A DNA stretch of 64,000 bases from Candidatus Izemoplasma sp. (GTDB taxonomy: Bacteria; Bacillota_I; Bacilli_A; Izemoplasmatales; Izemoplasmataceae), in NCBI GenBank assembly GCA_018402725.1, contig JAGYII010000001.1, positions 62,001 through 126,000 of the forward strand. The letters are read 5' to 3'. Positions 40,678-50,892 of the stretch are shown piece by piece (the stretch's first letter is position 1; every line of letters begins with the position of its first letter). The position numbers and the translations under genes were made by a program. The notes beneath the pieces are model-generated. The model saw only the letters and a program-made list of their open reading frames with translations. It was not told the origin of the DNA and searched no databases.

Positions 40678-41075
40678 GCGAATATCCATAAACTTAAGAT
40701 GACAGCAACACCACTTGTGAGGCTTCCTAAGAAAGTTCCCCAAATCAAATCTATAATGGTAATCGGAAGCGGCCAATCTTTTAAAGTCGCGAGATTCGTT
40801 AAATCATAGGTCGCATACATAATTAAACCGAGTAAGCCTCCCATTAAAAAGGCTTCAAGAATATCTTCATTTAGATACGCCGGTCCGACCACAAAGACTA
40901 AGAGCCCTAAAATAAAAAGCAGATAAAAAATGATGGCGGCAATCCAGTTCACATCTTTTTTGAGTAAGTGGCCTAAATATTTTTGATAGATGCCTTGGCC
41001 AATTACGCCTAGCCAAATTAAATCAATAACAATAAAAACGGTAAAGGTAATCAGATAAATCCAAAAATTAACCAT
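40674..41075 (-). CDS. DUF2177 family membrane protein
   Basis: The 133-residue protein has four hydrophobic helices and the DUF2177 pattern (FIVIDLIWLGVIGQGIYQKYLG near the start and LMGGLLGLIMYATYDLTNLA in the middle). Function is unknown; the pairing with a DUF1295 gene recurs in my experience of other bacteria, but I cannot verify it here. AAAGGAG precedes the start. Confidence 0.85.
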   Translation of the reverse strand: MVNFWIYLITFTVFIVIDLIWLGVIGQGIYQKYLGHLLKKDVNWIAAIIFYLLFILGLLVFVVGPAYLNEDILEAFLMGGLLGLIMYATYDLTNLATLKDWPLPITIIDLIWGTFLGSLTSGVAVILSLWIFA

Positions 41076-41092
41076 GTTTAACTCCTTTTTTT

Positions 41093-41129
41093 AAAAAAGC
41101 TAAGGTCACTTAATGAGTGCCTTAGCTTT
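41093..41129 (-). terminator. Rho-independent terminator after rnhC
   Basis: On the minus strand AAAGCTAAGG / CCTTAGCTTT, with a loop that itself can pair (CACT...AGTG), is followed by Ts. It overlaps the last codons of rnhC. Confidence 0.87.
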
Positions 41130-42020
41130 AAGGGTGTTCGCAAAATGGACTTTAGCAATTTCTCGTAGTTGACGCTCACCGTGTGTTTTAATCACGTAAG
41201 CGATTTGTTCATCCACGGATGAACTGGCTCCTTTTTGTAAGGACAAATGGATTTCTTTAGAAAGCTTTCTGAGCTGATTTAAGAAGGCAAAACGGGCCAC
41301 CATACTACTTAGAGCGACGGATGCATAATGTTTTTCAGCTTGCGTAATGAACGTTTGAACTTGGGGGACATCATCAAAATCTTTTAAGTACTCATAGTAT
41401 TTTTGAGGAGAAACGAATTGATCGACGATGATGGGCCCTTTTTTTCCGACCTTAGCGCTAATCGATTTATGGGCTTGCGCATGAAGATAGGCTTTTAAAG
41501 CGTTTAAGTTAAAGCCTTTTTCAATCATCTGATTGTATTTATCATTATTAAGGATCATCAAGCTATAAGGAATCCGTTCGATGATTTCAGGAATCACTTC
41601 AATGATGGTTTTGTCATCCATCTCTTTGGAGTCCTTAATTGGAAACTTTTTTAAGAAGTTTTCATCGGCTTTACTGATATAAACGGCCGCGACTACTAAC
41701 GGACCAAAATAGTCGCCACTTCCTGATTCATCAGACCCAATCGAAGGTTCATAAAAAGAAGTGGGTGCTTTCGGTTTTTCAGCCGGCTTTTCATCCGCTT
41801 CAGGAAGGACAATATTAAAGGTAGTGACCCAATGTTCAAATTGCGGTTTCGCTTTTTTTCCTTGAAACATGACTTTTCTACTTTCGTAGACTGATACATT
41901 ATAATTAGAGCCCTCAAAAGCGACGACGGTATTTTCAACGTCAATGGTTTGGGCTTTGGTTTCATAGTAAGTGATTAGCTCAACAATTTGGTCGTTGTTT
42001 AATTCAAGAACATAATTCAT
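41106..42020 (-). CDS. rnhC: Ribonuclease HIII
   Basis: The 304-residue enzyme cleaves RNA in RNA-DNA hybrids. An N-terminal TBP-like substrate-binding domain (residues 1-80) precedes the catalytic domain, whose start is SIGSDESGSGDYFGPLVVAA, the RNase HIII signature. The later PIIVDQF and the SSMVARFAFL stretch are also typical. It is divergent from mutS2, the common Bacillota arrangement. The 68-base gap between them holds the palindrome ACCAT-AA-ATGGT at 42048-42059. Confidence 0.93.
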   Translation of the reverse strand: MNYVLELNNDQIVELITYYETKAQTIDVENTVVAFEGSNYNVSVYESRKVMFQGKKAKPQFEHWVTTFNIVLPEADEKPAEKPKAPTSFYEPSIGSDESGSGDYFGPLVVAAVYISKADENFLKKFPIKDSKEMDDKTIIEVIPEIIERIPYSLMILNNDKYNQMIEKGFNLNALKAYLHAQAHKSISAKVGKKGPIIVDQFVSPQKYYEYLKDFDDVPQVQTFITQAEKHYASVALSSMVARFAFLNQLRKLSKEIHLSLQKGASSSVDEQIAYVIKTHGERQLREIAKVHFANTLKAKALIK

Positions 42021-42088
42021 GATTTCACTTCCTTTACTACATATTTTACCATAAATGGTGCTAAAATAGTAACGTTAGCGAGGAAACA

Positions 42089-44377
42089 ATGACGATTCAA
42101 AGCCTTGAATGGAATACTTTAAAAGCGCATCTTGAACCGTATGCTAAAACTCAAAAAGGCCGTGAATTGATTCAGGCTTTAGAGGTTTTTAAACGGCCTG
42201 AAATGGCTTCACAAAGCATGCATGAAATTGCGGCCGCTAAAAACTGGATTGAACGTCACCCTCATCCAGATTTTGGGTCTTTTTTTGATGTCGCTTCACA
42301 ACTCAAAGACCTTAAGATTGAACGCGTTATAAGTATTAGTGACCACTTGAAAGTTCTTCATTTCTTAAAAGGCATTGATCGATTAATAGTCCGGTTTAAG
42401 AGTGTACCGGCGGAAATCAATATTGATTCGATTAGACCGTACAGTCTTCCTTTAGATAGTTTAAAAAAAGTCAGAGAGCTTTTAGCTTTAAGCTATGAGC
42501 CTGAGCGAGTTTTGGACAGTGCTTCAAGTGAACTCAAAAGCACGAGACAACTCCTTTCTAAAACTGAAAAGCAACTTAACGATAAATTAAAAACCATTGT
42601 TGAAAAAAATAAAGCTGACCTATCAGAAGGCTTTTTCACACAACGCCATGGCCGATATGTTTTACCTGTTAAAATTACCGTTAAAAACCGTTTTAAAGGC
42701 TCGGTCGTTGACTATTCTGCCAGCGGTGAAACGGTCTATATGGAACCCACAGATGTCGGGGATTTAAGCGCTGAAAAACGAAGATTAGAAGCCCTAGAGG
42801 CAGCTGAAATTGAACGTATATTACAAGCGACCAGCGCTTTATTACATGATCATTATGAAGGATTAAACATTAACTTTCAGCAGGTCACCCTGCTCGATGG
42901 AATTTTTGCAAAAGCTCATTACGCTTTAGAAATCGATGCGCATCCGATTGAATTTGGTTCTCACCTCAATCTCTTAGAAGCGAGACATCCTTTTATTCCA
43001 ATCAAGGACGTCGTGGCGAATACAATTACGTTAAGCGCTCCGCACCGCGTCATGATTATCTCAGGGTCTAATACCGGGGGAAAAACCGTCGTCTTAAAAA
43101 CGGTAGGGATGTGTGCTTTGATGGCCAAAGCAGGCCTCTTGATACCCGCATCAATAGGATCTTCCATTCCTTTTTTTGAACAGATTTACGCCGATATTGG
43201 CGATGAACAAAGCATTGAACAATCCTTATCAACTTTCTCATCCCATTTAACCCAAATCATTGAAATGGTTAATCTCGCGACGGCCAAAGACTTAATCATT
43301 TTAGATGAACTAGGCAGTGGCACAGATCCTCAAGCCGGGGCTGCTTTAGCCCGTGCTTTAATGGATCACTTTAGAAACTTAAAAGCCCATCTCTTCGTGA
43401 CCACTCATTATCCTGATCTTAAAGCGTATGCCTATGACCATGAGGATGTGCTTAATGCGAGTGTGGCCTTTGATACTAAAACGCTCAAACCGACCTATCA
43501 GCTCTTTTTGGATACCCCCGGTGAATCCCACGCTTTTTTAATTGCAGAGCGTCTAGGCCTTAAGCCCAACGTGATTATGACGGCTCAAAGCTATCTCCAA
43601 CAAGCCTCAAGTCCGGTCAGTCAATTGATTCAAACCCTCGAAGAAAAGAAAGTCGAAATTGAAAAAGACCGGTTGGTCCTTGATCAGCAACTGAACAAAG
43701 TTAATAAAGAAAAAGCAGACCTTCTTCAAATGAAAACGACCTTGCAAGAAGAACGAAGAACCTATAAAGACAAACTAAAGCGGCAAGCACAGCTTGAAAT
43801 TGAATCTTTAAAAGAAGAGCTAGATGCGACTCTTGAATCCCTTAAAGCGTCTTCCCAGATTAAAATGCATGAAATTCAAGCCGCCAAAGCGCTTCTTAAT
43901 AGTTCCTTAGAATCCCCGTCATCGTCCTCTTCAGAAACGATTGGGGTCGGAGACCGCGTTGAAATCAAAAAGTTTAATCGTCCCGGCCAAGTCAAAGCCA
44001 TTAAAAAAGGCACTTACACGGTTATAATGGGGAACCTTGAACTCAAGCTTCAAAAAGAAGAGTTAATTTTTTTAAGGAAAGATGTCTTAAACATCGATAA
44101 AGATTCTCAGGTCCATACGCCTCCAAGAAAAGCGATTTCTGCAGAATGTGACTTACGAGGCTTAAGAGTCGAAGAAGCCCAAGATATGTTATTAAAATAT
44201 ATTGATGATTGTAGTGTTGCAGGGGTTCCTTTTGTTAGAATCATTCATGGGTTTGGAACTTTAGCACTCCGAAAAATGGTGAAGGAAATCGTTCAATCAT
44301 CCTCCCTTGTTGCATCTTCAAGAGATGGGCAAGGAAATGAAGGCGGCAACGGGGTGACCGTGATTTATTTCGAGTAG
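42089..44377 (+). CDS. mutS2: MutS2 with C-terminal Smr nuclease domain
   Basis: The 762-residue protein has the MutS core without a mismatch domain, a Walker A ISGSNTGGKTVVLKTVG, Walker B LIILDELGSGTDP and a long coiled coil. At the C-terminus is an Smr domain (ECDLRGLRVEEAQDMLLKYI and IIHGFGTLALRKMV). MutS2 limits recombination and rescues collided ribosomes in relatives. Length is normal (about 780). Confidence 0.95.
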   Translation: MTIQSLEWNTLKAHLEPYAKTQKGRELIQALEVFKRPEMASQSMHEIAAAKNWIERHPHPDFGSFFDVASQLKDLKIERVISISDHLKVLHFLKGIDRLIVRFKSVPAEINIDSIRPYSLPLDSLKKVRELLALSYEPERVLDSASSELKSTRQLLSKTEKQLNDKLKTIVEKNKADLSEGFFTQRHGRYVLPVKITVKNRFKGSVVDYSASGETVYMEPTDVGDLSAEKRRLEALEAAEIERILQATSALLHDHYEGLNINFQQVTLLDGIFAKAHYALEIDAHPIEFGSHLNLLEARHPFIPIKDVVANTITLSAPHRVMIISGSNTGGKTVVLKTVGMCALMAKAGLLIPASIGSSIPFFEQIYADIGDEQSIEQSLSTFSSHLTQIIEMVNLATAKDLIILDELGSGTDPQAGAALARALMDHFRNLKAHLFVTTHYPDLKAYAYDHEDVLNASVAFDTKTLKPTYQLFLDTPGESHAFLIAERLGLKPNVIMTAQSYLQQASSPVSQLIQTLEEKKVEIEKDRLVLDQQLNKVNKEKADLLQMKTTLQEERRTYKDKLKRQAQLEIESLKEELDATLESLKASSQIKMHEIQAAKALLNSSLESPSSSSSETIGVGDRVEIKKFNRPGQVKAIKKGTYTVIMGNLELKLQKEELIFLRKDVLNIDKDSQVHTPPRKAISAECDLRGLRVEEAQDMLLKYIDDCSVAGVPFVRIIHGFGTLALRKMVKEIVQSSSLVASSRDGQGNEGGNGVTVIYFE

Positions 44378-44385
44378 CATGTGAC

Positions 44386-44414
44386 TTGTATTAAATCGTA
44401 ATATCTTATAAAAT
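44386..44414 (+). promoter_or_regulatory. Probable promoter of trxA
   Basis: TTGTAT at 44386-44391 and TAAAAT at 44409-44414 with a 17-base spacer; TATAAA overlaps as an alternative -10. Confidence 0.6.
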
Positions 44415-44439
44415 AAAACAATGAATATAGGAGGAAACT

Positions 44440-44748
44440 ATGGCTATTGTATATGCAACAGAAGCAACCTTTGCTGATGATATTAAAGAAGGAACTGTAC
44501 TGGTCGACTTTTATGCCGATTGGTGTGGACCGTGTAAAATGATTGCCCCTGTTTTAGAGCAAATTGCTGCTGAATCAGACGCCTTTAAGATCGTTAAATT
44601 AAACGTTGATGAAAATATGGCGGTGGCACAAAAATATGGCGTTAGAGCGATTCCAACTCTCTTCGTTATGAAAAACGGCGAAGTGGCGGCTCAAAAAGCG
44701 GGCTTCATGCCAAAAGATGCTTTAATGAACTGGGTTCAAACCGCTTAA
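44440..44748 (+). CDS. trxA: Thioredoxin
   Basis: A 102-residue thioredoxin with the active site WCGPC (C29, C32), preceded by LVDFYAD and followed by cis-proline in RAIPTLFVM. It reduces protein disulfides. It is a single-gene unit with its own promoter and terminator. Its likely reductase is not certain, since the reductase at 21656-22627 looks AhpF-like. Confidence 0.97.
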   Translation: MAIVYATEATFADDIKEGTVLVDFYADWCGPCKMIAPVLEQIAAESDAFKIVKLNVDENMAVAQKYGVRAIPTLFVMKNGEVAAQKAGFMPKDALMNWVQTA

Positions 44749-44772
44749 CACCGCTCTGGCGGTGTTTTTTTT
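44748..44772 (+). terminator. Rho-independent terminator after trxA
   Basis: ACACCGC / GCGGTGT with a TCTG loop, followed by Ts. Confidence 0.93.
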
Positions 44773-44815
44773 CGTCTAAACGCTTGATTTCACGTATAAT
44801 GATTGCGGAGTGACT

Positions 44816-45670
44816 ATGGATCTCATTTTAAATCTCAAAAAACCTTTAGGAATATCCTCCCATGATGTGGTCAACCAAGTCCGCACCGTTTTTAAAACCA
44901 GAAAAGTGGGACATGCTGGGACGTTAGATGTCGAAGCAAGTGGCGTCTTAATTGTCGGGGTGGGTGAGGGCACTAAGTTACTGAATCATCTCCAAAATCA
45001 TACTAAAACATACGCTTTTGATATTTGTTTTGGCATTCTAACAGATACCTTAGATCATACCGGTATCATCACCCAAGTTGCCCCCACTCAATTACCTTTA
45101 GCGCTTGATTTAAAACCATTTATTGGGGATTATTTTCAAAGTCCCCCCGCCTACTCAGCGGTCAAAATAAAAGGGAAGAAGCTTTATGAATATGCCCGTA
45201 AAAATCAACCGATTCCAGAAGTTAAACCGAGACACCTTAAAGTCTCATCATTCGTTCAAATCACCCCTTTAAAAAAAGAAGATGAAACCTATCGTGCCTC
45301 GTTTGAAGTCACGGCTTCGAGTGGCCTTTATGTTCGTCAGTTGGCCTTAGACTTAGCTAAAACCGTGGGTACCGTCGCCCACACAACGAAAATACATCGT
45401 TGTGAAGTCGGGGCTTTTAAATTTGAAGACGCAACTGATTTATCTGACCTTCATCCTTCTTCCGGGATTCCCCTTTCAAAAGCGATCCCAGAAATAAAAA
45501 AAGTTCAAGCTAATGATTTACAGCTTTCGTATGTCAAAGTAGGAAGAGCTCTTGAACTCAATGAGACGGAATTAGTGATTCAAATTGTCGATTCGAACGA
45601 TCTTTTATATGGGTTATATAAAAAAACCGAAAATGGCTACAAAGCACTAAGAATTTTCAAAGGAGTTTAA
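44816..45670 (+). CDS. truB: tRNA pseudouridine-55 synthase TruB
   Basis: The 284-residue enzyme makes pseudouridine 55 in tRNA. KKPLGISSHDVV opens the protein and the catalytic aspartate is D38 in HAGTLDVEASG. A C-terminal PUA-like region is present. ATG 44816 follows GGAG; a GTG at 44810 is also in frame. A TATAAT at 44795-44800 may be its -10 box. It is followed by ribF, as in most Bacillota. Confidence 0.95.
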   Translation: MDLILNLKKPLGISSHDVVNQVRTVFKTRKVGHAGTLDVEASGVLIVGVGEGTKLLNHLQNHTKTYAFDICFGILTDTLDHTGIITQVAPTQLPLALDLKPFIGDYFQSPPAYSAVKIKGKKLYEYARKNQPIPEVKPRHLKVSSFVQITPLKKEDETYRASFEVTASSGLYVRQLALDLAKTVGTVAHTTKIHRCEVGAFKFEDATDLSDLHPSSGIPLSKAIPEIKKVQANDLQLSYVKVGRALELNETELVIQIVDSNDLLYGLYKKTENGYKALRIFKGV

Positions 45671-45672
45671 CC

Positions 45673-46590
45673 ATGTCGTATCAGCTATTAAAACCCGATG
45701 TCCTGACGAAAGATATGATTGCGATCATTGGTTTTTTTGATGGAGTTCATTTGGCCCATCAAGCCCTCTTGACCGAAGCCCTAAATTGGGCTAAAGCCGA
45801 CCAAAAAAAACCAGTGGTGATTACCTTTAATCACCACCCAAAATCGGTTATTTATGGGTTAGATGTGACCTATATCACGCCGCTTAATCAAAAAGTCCAA
45901 AGACTCAAAGATGCTGGTTTTGATGAGGTTTTTGTGATTGCCTTTGATATCGCATTTTCTCACTTAAGTGCGGAAACGTTTTTAAATGATTATTTAGCAA
46001 ACTTATATGGGTTAGTCTGTGGCTATGATTTTAAATTTGGTCACGGGGGGAGAGGAAATCCAGACCTTTTAACCGCTCATCCCACGTTAAAAACAAGAGT
46101 GATTAGTGAAATTAGACACCTCGAGCAAAAAATCAGTTCGAGTGTCATCAGAAAACTGATTGAAAACGGTCAAGTTGAGACATTACCTTCACTATTAGGC
46201 CGCTATTACAGCATCGAGGGTGAAGTGATTCACGGGGAGAAAAAAGGTCGTTTAATCGGATATCCTACGGCCAATTTAGATACCACCCACTTTGTCATCC
46301 CTAAAAAAGGGGTGTACGCAAGCTTCACTAAAGTTAAGGATCAAGTGCATAGGTCCATGACCAGCGTTGGCAATAATCCCACGCTCAATGCCCACCATCC
46401 CCTCAGTGTTGAAAGTTACTTATTTGATTTTGATGAGACCATCTATGGTGAGATTATCACCACGTATTTTGTTAAGCGGTTAAGAAGTGAACTTAAATTT
46501 GACGCTGTGGCCGATTTAATCGCCCAAATTGATTTAGATGGAGAAGAGACCTTAAAGGTCTTAAACCCTTTGAAAAAACCCTTGTCATAA
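45673..46590 (+). CDS. ribF: Bifunctional riboflavin kinase/FAD synthetase RibF
   Basis: The 305-residue enzyme makes FMN and FAD. The N-terminal adenylyltransferase starts IIGFFDGVHLAHQALL, where the usual HxGH reads HLAH, and has the GYDFKFGHGGRGN loop. The C-terminal kinase has GRLIGYPTANLD. It supplies flavins needed by the Nqr-like complex and AhpF-like reductase. It overlaps the rpsO -35 box. Confidence 0.94.
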   Translation: MSYQLLKPDVLTKDMIAIIGFFDGVHLAHQALLTEALNWAKADQKKPVVITFNHHPKSVIYGLDVTYITPLNQKVQRLKDAGFDEVFVIAFDIAFSHLSAETFLNDYLANLYGLVCGYDFKFGHGGRGNPDLLTAHPTLKTRVISEIRHLEQKISSSVIRKLIENGQVETLPSLLGRYYSIEGEVIHGEKKGRLIGYPTANLDTTHFVIPKKGVYASFTKVKDQVHRSMTSVGNNPTLNAHHPLSVESYLFDFDETIYGEIITTYFVKRLRSELKFDAVADLIAQIDLDGEETLKVLNPLKKPLS

Positions 46591-46609
46591 CGATAAAAGA
46601 TGTTATAAT
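46582..46609 (+). promoter_or_regulatory. Promoter of rpsO
   Basis: TTGTCA at 46582-46587 and TATAAT at 46604-46609 with a 16-base spacer; the -35 box lies at the end of ribF. Confidence 0.85.
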
Positions 46610-46615
46610 CATAGA

Positions 46616-46690
46616 TGCGCCTTAAGCTTGGTGAAACGTCCCTCAACGTCCACGAGGCTTCTGGTAAGACAATGTTAATAGGAGGAGCAC
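46616..46690 (+). promoter_or_regulatory. Structured 5' leader of rpsO, possible S15 leader
   Basis: The 75-base leader has several complementary blocks (CCTC with GAGG around 46641-46660, and others) before AGGAGGAG. S15 often represses its own translation through such leaders. The fold was judged by eye only. Confidence 0.4.
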
Positions 46691-46960
46691 ATGGCTATTA
46701 GTAAAGAAAAAAGAGCTGAACTGGTTAAACAATATGGCCGCAAAGAAAATGACTCAGGTTCGACTGAGGTTCAAGTCGCCATTTTAACCGAAGAAATCGT
46801 TGAGCTTAATGAGCATTTAAAAGTTCATAAAAAAGATCATCATTCCCGTCGTGGATTATTGATGAAAGTGGGACACCGTCGTAATTTACTCAATTATCTT
46901 CAAAAATCCGATGATCAACGCTACAAAGCACTCATTGAAAGTCTTGGTTTAAGACGCTAA
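46691..46960 (+). CDS. rpsO: 30S ribosomal protein S15
   Basis: A canonical 89-residue S15 with [39 protein letters not shown] and the ending SLGLRR. It has its own promoter and terminator between ribF and the AI-2E family gene. Confidence 0.97.
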   Translation: MAISKEKRAELVKQYGRKENDSGSTEVQVAILTEEIVELNEHLKVHKKDHHSRRGLLMKVGHRRNLLNYLQKSDDQRYKALIESLGLRR

Positions 46961-46990
46961 AGTAATCTCTTTGAGGTTACTTTTTTTTCT
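46961..46990 (+). terminator. Rho-independent terminator after rpsO
   Basis: AGTAATCTC / GAGGTTACT with a TTT-rich loop, followed by eight Ts. Confidence 0.88.
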
Positions 46991-47001
46991 AAAGGAGCCC
47001 T

Positions 47002-48093
47002 ATGAAAATCTCAGATCGGCAATGGTTTTATTTTAAAATACTGTTATTTTCGCTTTTAATTCTAGGATTATTTGGCCTCATTGGCTGGGTCATTCCTGTT
47101 TTCAGTGAACGCCTCTTAGTGGCCTTTTTAAGTATATTCGCCCCGTTTCTCATTGCGGTGTTTTTACGCTATTTAGTCTTACCCATTGACCAACTCTTAA
47201 TTAAAATGAAACTAGAATCAGCCCTCATTAGAAGTATTATTGTGGTGCTTTTATTGGTGGGGGGGAGTTTGGCCTTATTACTTAACTTAGGAAATCTTAT
47301 TTTTATTCAAGCCCGCGTGTTTATTGAAAATGATTGGCCCAGGATCTTGATTTTGATTGAAAACTACGCCGAAGAATTCGCCGCGGTGGATGCGATTTAC
47401 GCCTTCTTAAGTGAACAATTAAGTTTTGATAGTCTTATCAACTTACCTTTAAGTATTTACAGTGTCTTTCAAAGTGTCACGACCTTTTTACTTACCGTGG
47501 TACTGACCCCCATCTATTTGTTTTTTATCGTTAAAGAAGGCCCCCGAATTTGGACGGGAATGGTCAACTTTTTACCCAGTTCTTGGAAAAAAGATGTGCA
47601 AGCGATTGGCGTCGAGGCTGATCACGTTATCCGTCAGTATTTCAAGGGTCGATTTACCTTAATCTTAATTTTAGCGGGGATGAGCACCATTGGTTTTTTC
47701 ATTTTAGGCTTTCAAGCTCGGAGTATTTTATTTGGCCTCATCTTAGGAATCCTCGATATCGTTCCCTTTGTTGGTCCATTCATTGGAGTCGCCTTGCCTC
47801 TTTTATATAGTTTGACTGACTCATCCCTTTTATTTGGAGCCTACGCTCCCTTAGCGGTCATTATCGTTTCGGTCGGTTCACAAATGATTCAAGGCAATTT
47901 GATTCAACCTTTCATCATGAGTAAAGAAACCAACATTCATCCCTTATTAGTCCTCAGCGCCTTATTATTTTTTGGGTACTTACTGGGCGTTGTAGGAATA
48001 ATCCTAGCCATTCCACTCGTTGGAACGATGATGGCCGTCCGGAAATATTACCGGAATCAAAATCTCAAACCTTCCCAAACTAAAAAAGCTTAA
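47002..48093 (+). CDS. AI-2E family transporter (PerM/YueF-like)
   Basis: The 363-residue membrane protein has about seven to eight helices in the AI-2E family pattern. Near the C-terminus are ILDIVPFVGPFIGVALPLL and the typical QGNLIQPFIM. Members have been linked to export of AI-2 or to sodium-proton antiport in some species. The substrate is not visible. Ribosome site AAAGGAG precedes the start. Confidence 0.9.
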   Translation: MKISDRQWFYFKILLFSLLILGLFGLIGWVIPVFSERLLVAFLSIFAPFLIAVFLRYLVLPIDQLLIKMKLESALIRSIIVVLLLVGGSLALLLNLGNLIFIQARVFIENDWPRILILIENYAEEFAAVDAIYAFLSEQLSFDSLINLPLSIYSVFQSVTTFLLTVVLTPIYLFFIVKEGPRIWTGMVNFLPSSWKKDVQAIGVEADHVIRQYFKGRFTLILILAGMSTIGFFILGFQARSILFGLILGILDIVPFVGPFIGVALPLLYSLTDSSLLFGAYAPLAVIIVSVGSQMIQGNLIQPFIMSKETNIHPLLVLSALLFFGYLLGVVGIILAIPLVGTMMAVRKYYRNQNLKPSQTKKA

Positions 48094-48104
48094 TCGAGGT
48101 TAAA

Positions 48105-48647
48105 ATGCAATTTGATTTAGACGTATTACCCCCATGGGGATTGTATTTACTTATCTTTTTATTGAAGTACATCGAAGTCTCCATCTCCACCTTAAGAATT
48201 GTTATCGTCACGAAAGGTGAGCGACTCAAAGGCGCTTTTATTGCCTTTTTTGAAGTCATGCTGTGGGTCTTAGTGGCGGGCATCGTCTTGGTTGATATTT
48301 TAGAAGATCCCTTTAAGATTGTGATTTATGGAGCGGCGTTTGCGGTCGGTAATTTCACCGGGTCAAAACTGGAAGAAAAACTAGCCCTTGGGACCATTAA
48401 CATCCAAGCCATTATGGACCACCAACCAGGCTTAGAACTCGCTCAAAAAATCAGAGATTTTGGCTTTGCAGTCACCTCAGTCGATGGCATGGGACGAGAC
48501 AGTGAAAAAACCATTTTATACATGCACATTCCCCGGCGTAAAATCAAAACGATGATTGATTACATCAAAAATGAAAATGCGCATGCCGTTATCACCGTTC
48601 ATGAAATTAGACCCATCTATGGGGGCTACCACGGACTTAAAAAATAG
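48105..48647 (+). CDS. UPF0316/DUF2179 membrane protein
   Basis: The 180-residue protein has three N-terminal helices (DUF5698-type) and a C-terminal soluble DUF2179 domain (GLELAQKIRDFGFAVTSVDGMG and HIPRRKIKTMIDYIK). The family is widespread in Bacillota and of unknown function. It follows the AI-2E gene by 11 bases and is probably cotranscribed. Confidence 0.9.
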   Translation: MQFDLDVLPPWGLYLLIFLLKYIEVSISTLRIVIVTKGERLKGAFIAFFEVMLWVLVAGIVLVDILEDPFKIVIYGAAFAVGNFTGSKLEEKLALGTINIQAIMDHQPGLELAQKIRDFGFAVTSVDGMGRDSEKTILYMHIPRRKIKTMIDYIKNENAHAVITVHEIRPIYGGYHGLKK

Positions 48648-48670
48648 CATACCTCTGGTGTGCTTTTTTC
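48645..48670 (+). terminator. Rho-independent terminator after the UPF0316 gene
   Basis: AGCATACC / GGTGTGCT with a short loop, followed by Ts. Confidence 0.87.
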
Positions 48671-48747
48671 ATGGCTTTGAAACGTATACATTTAGCCCCT
48701 GATATGCTAAAATTAACAATTGGATAAGATAAAGAAAAGAGGAGAAT

Positions 48748-50892
48748 ATGGCAGAGAAAAGAATATTTACCATGGACTTGGATGGTAAAAATCTCGTCGT
48801 CGAATTTGGTGAACTGGCCAAGCAAGCCAGCGCAGCGGTATTAGTGCGTTATGAAGGCACCACCGTCTTAAGCGTAAGCCAAGTATCGAAAAAAGAAAGT
48901 ACATTAGACTTTTTCCCACTGATGGTCATGTACACAGAAAAGCAATATGCCGCAGGAAAGATACCGGGAGGATTCTTTAAAAGAGAAGGTCGCCCTTCTG
49001 AAGTAGAGACCTTAACCGCACGGCTCATTGACCGTCCGATCCGTCCCTTATTTCCAGATGGATACAAAAATGATATTCAAATCATCAACACCGTATTAAG
49101 TGGTAATGTAGACCGCTCCCCAGCGGTGGCCGCAATGTTTGGGAGTTCTTTGAGCTTATGCATCACTGAAGCCCCTTTTAATGGTCCCATTGCCGGCGTT
49201 GAAGTCGGCCGCATTAACGGAGAATTTGTATTAAACCCGAGTGAAGAAGAACGTGATCTCAGTGACATCGAACTCTTTGTTGCCGGGACTAAAGACGCCA
49301 TCAACATGGTTGAAGCCGGGGCCTTAGAAGCCTCTGAAGACGCGATGGTGGATGCAATCATGTTTGGTCATAGTTGGATTCAAAAAATGGTCGCCTTTCA
49401 AGAAACTATCGTTAAAGAAGTCGGCCAAGAAAAAGCCAGCTTTGATGCTCCGGAAGTGGACGCGGTCTTAGATGCTTTCATCCGGGCTGAAGAAAAGGCC
49501 ATCTTAAAAGCCGCCGCAGAAAATAACCGCCACGTCCGAGGTGAACTGATTGGTGAGGTCTTAAAAGGCTTAGAAGAGAAGTATACCTCCGCCCATCAAG
49601 AACTATCCAAAGAGGATTTAAGCACCGCTTTGAAAACCATGAAGTCCATGGTAGATGAGATGGTTAAAAAAGAAGTACGCCGCCTCATCATTGATGAAGA
49701 AAAACGTCCCGATGGTCGGGGTCTTTCTGACATTAGAGCGCTTAATTCTCAAATCGATATTTTAGAAAGAACCCACGGTTCAGCACTGTTTACCCGAGGC
49801 GAAACTCAGGCTTTATCGATTACGACCTTAGGCGCCTTAAGAGAACATCAAATCATTGATGGCCTCGGCGAAGGCGAAGAATATAAACGCTTCATGCTGC
49901 ATTATAATTTCCCCGCTTACAGTGTCGGTGAAAATGGTCGTTACGGCCCTCCGGGTCGTCGTGAAATTGGCCACGGGGTTTTAGGTGAACGTGCGCTCTT
50001 ACAAGTTTTACCCAACGAAGAAGATTTCCCCTATACGATTCGCGTGGTTTCAGAGATTTTAGAAAGTAACGGATCGACTTCTCAAGCCAGTATTTGCGCG
50101 GGCTGTATGAGTTTAATGGCGGCAGGAGTGCCTTTAAAAGCCCCGGTTGCGGGCATTGCGATGGGCCTCGTTAGTGATGGTAAGAACTATAAAGTTCTCA
50201 GTGATATTCAAGGCCTTGAAGACCACTTAGGCGACATGGACTTTAAAGTCGCTGGAACTGAAAAAGGGATCACGGCTTTACAAATGGACATTAAAATAGA
50301 GGGCCTTTCTAAAGCCATCTTAGTCGAAGCGTTAGCCCAAGCCAAAGAAGGCCGCTTGCACATCTTAAGTAACATGTTAGAAGCCATCAAAGAACCTCGT
50401 AAAGAACTCTCCACCTATGCCCCTAAAGTGAAGATGATCTTCATTGATCCAGATAAAATCAGAGACGTCATCGGACCGGGCGGTAAAATCATCAATAGTA
50501 TCATTGAACGGTGTGAAAACATTAAAATGGACATCGACCAAGATGGTCGCGTCACCTTAATGCATTCCCGATATGAACCGATTGAAAAAGCAATTTCCAT
50601 CATTGAAGAAATTGTTAAAGTGGCTAAAATCGGGGAAGAGTATGATGGCAAAGTTGTCCGGCTTGAAAAATTCGGTTGCTTTGTGGAGTTATGGCCCGGA
50701 ACAGACGGATTATGCCATATCTCTAAACTCGCTCATGCCCGTGTAAACCAAGTTGAAGATGTCGTTAAACTCGGTCAAATCTTGAAAGTCAAAGTCATCG
50801 GTATTGATGAACGTGGTCGGATTGATTTATCTCACAAAGCTTTACTCCCACGACCTGAATCAGAAGAAAAAGAAGCGAAAAAACCAGAATAA
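48748..50892 (+). CDS. pnp: Polynucleotide phosphorylase
   Basis: The 714-residue exoribonuclease has two RNase PH domains, the second carrying [22 protein letters not shown] (active-site aspartates). A KH domain ([19 protein letters not shown]) and an S1 domain ([20 protein letters not shown]) follow. It degrades mRNA with phosphate. The stop lies next to the first base of rnpB, so both RNA-processing genes may share a transcript. Confidence 0.97.
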   Translation: MAEKRIFTMDLDGKNLVVEFGELAKQASAAVLVRYEGTTVLSVSQVSKKESTLDFFPLMVMYTEKQYAAGKIPGGFFKREGRPSEVETLTARLIDRPIRPLFPDGYKNDIQIINTVLSGNVDRSPAVAAMFGSSLSLCITEAPFNGPIAGVEVGRINGEFVLNPSEEERDLSDIELFVAGTKDAINMVEAGALEASEDAMVDAIMFGHSWIQKMVAFQETIVKEVGQEKASFDAPEVDAVLDAFIRAEEKAILKAAAENNRHVRGELIGEVLKGLEEKYTSAHQELSKEDLSTALKTMKSMVDEMVKKEVRRLIIDEEKRPDGRGLSDIRALNSQIDILERTHGSALFTRGETQALSITTLGALREHQIIDGLGEGEEYKRFMLHYNFPAYSVGENGRYGPPGRREIGHGVLGERALLQVLPNEEDFPYTIRVVSEILESNGSTSQASICAGCMSLMAAGVPLKAPVAGIAMGLVSDGKNYKVLSDIQGLEDHLGDMDFKVAGTEKGITALQMDIKIEGLSKAILVEALAQAKEGRLHILSNMLEAIKEPRKELSTYAPKVKMIFIDPDKIRDVIGPGGKIINSIIERCENIKMDIDQDGRVTLMHSRYEPIEKAISIIEEIVKVAKIGEEYDGKVVRLEKFGCFVELWPGTDGLCHISKLAHARVNQVEDVVKLGQILKVKVIGIDERGRIDLSHKALLPRPESEEKEAKKPE

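Noticed and set aside
42048-42059. Palindrome ACCAT-AA-ATGGT between rnhC and mutS2 as an operator
   Set aside because: It is short and no regulator fits; it is only noted in the rnhC entry.
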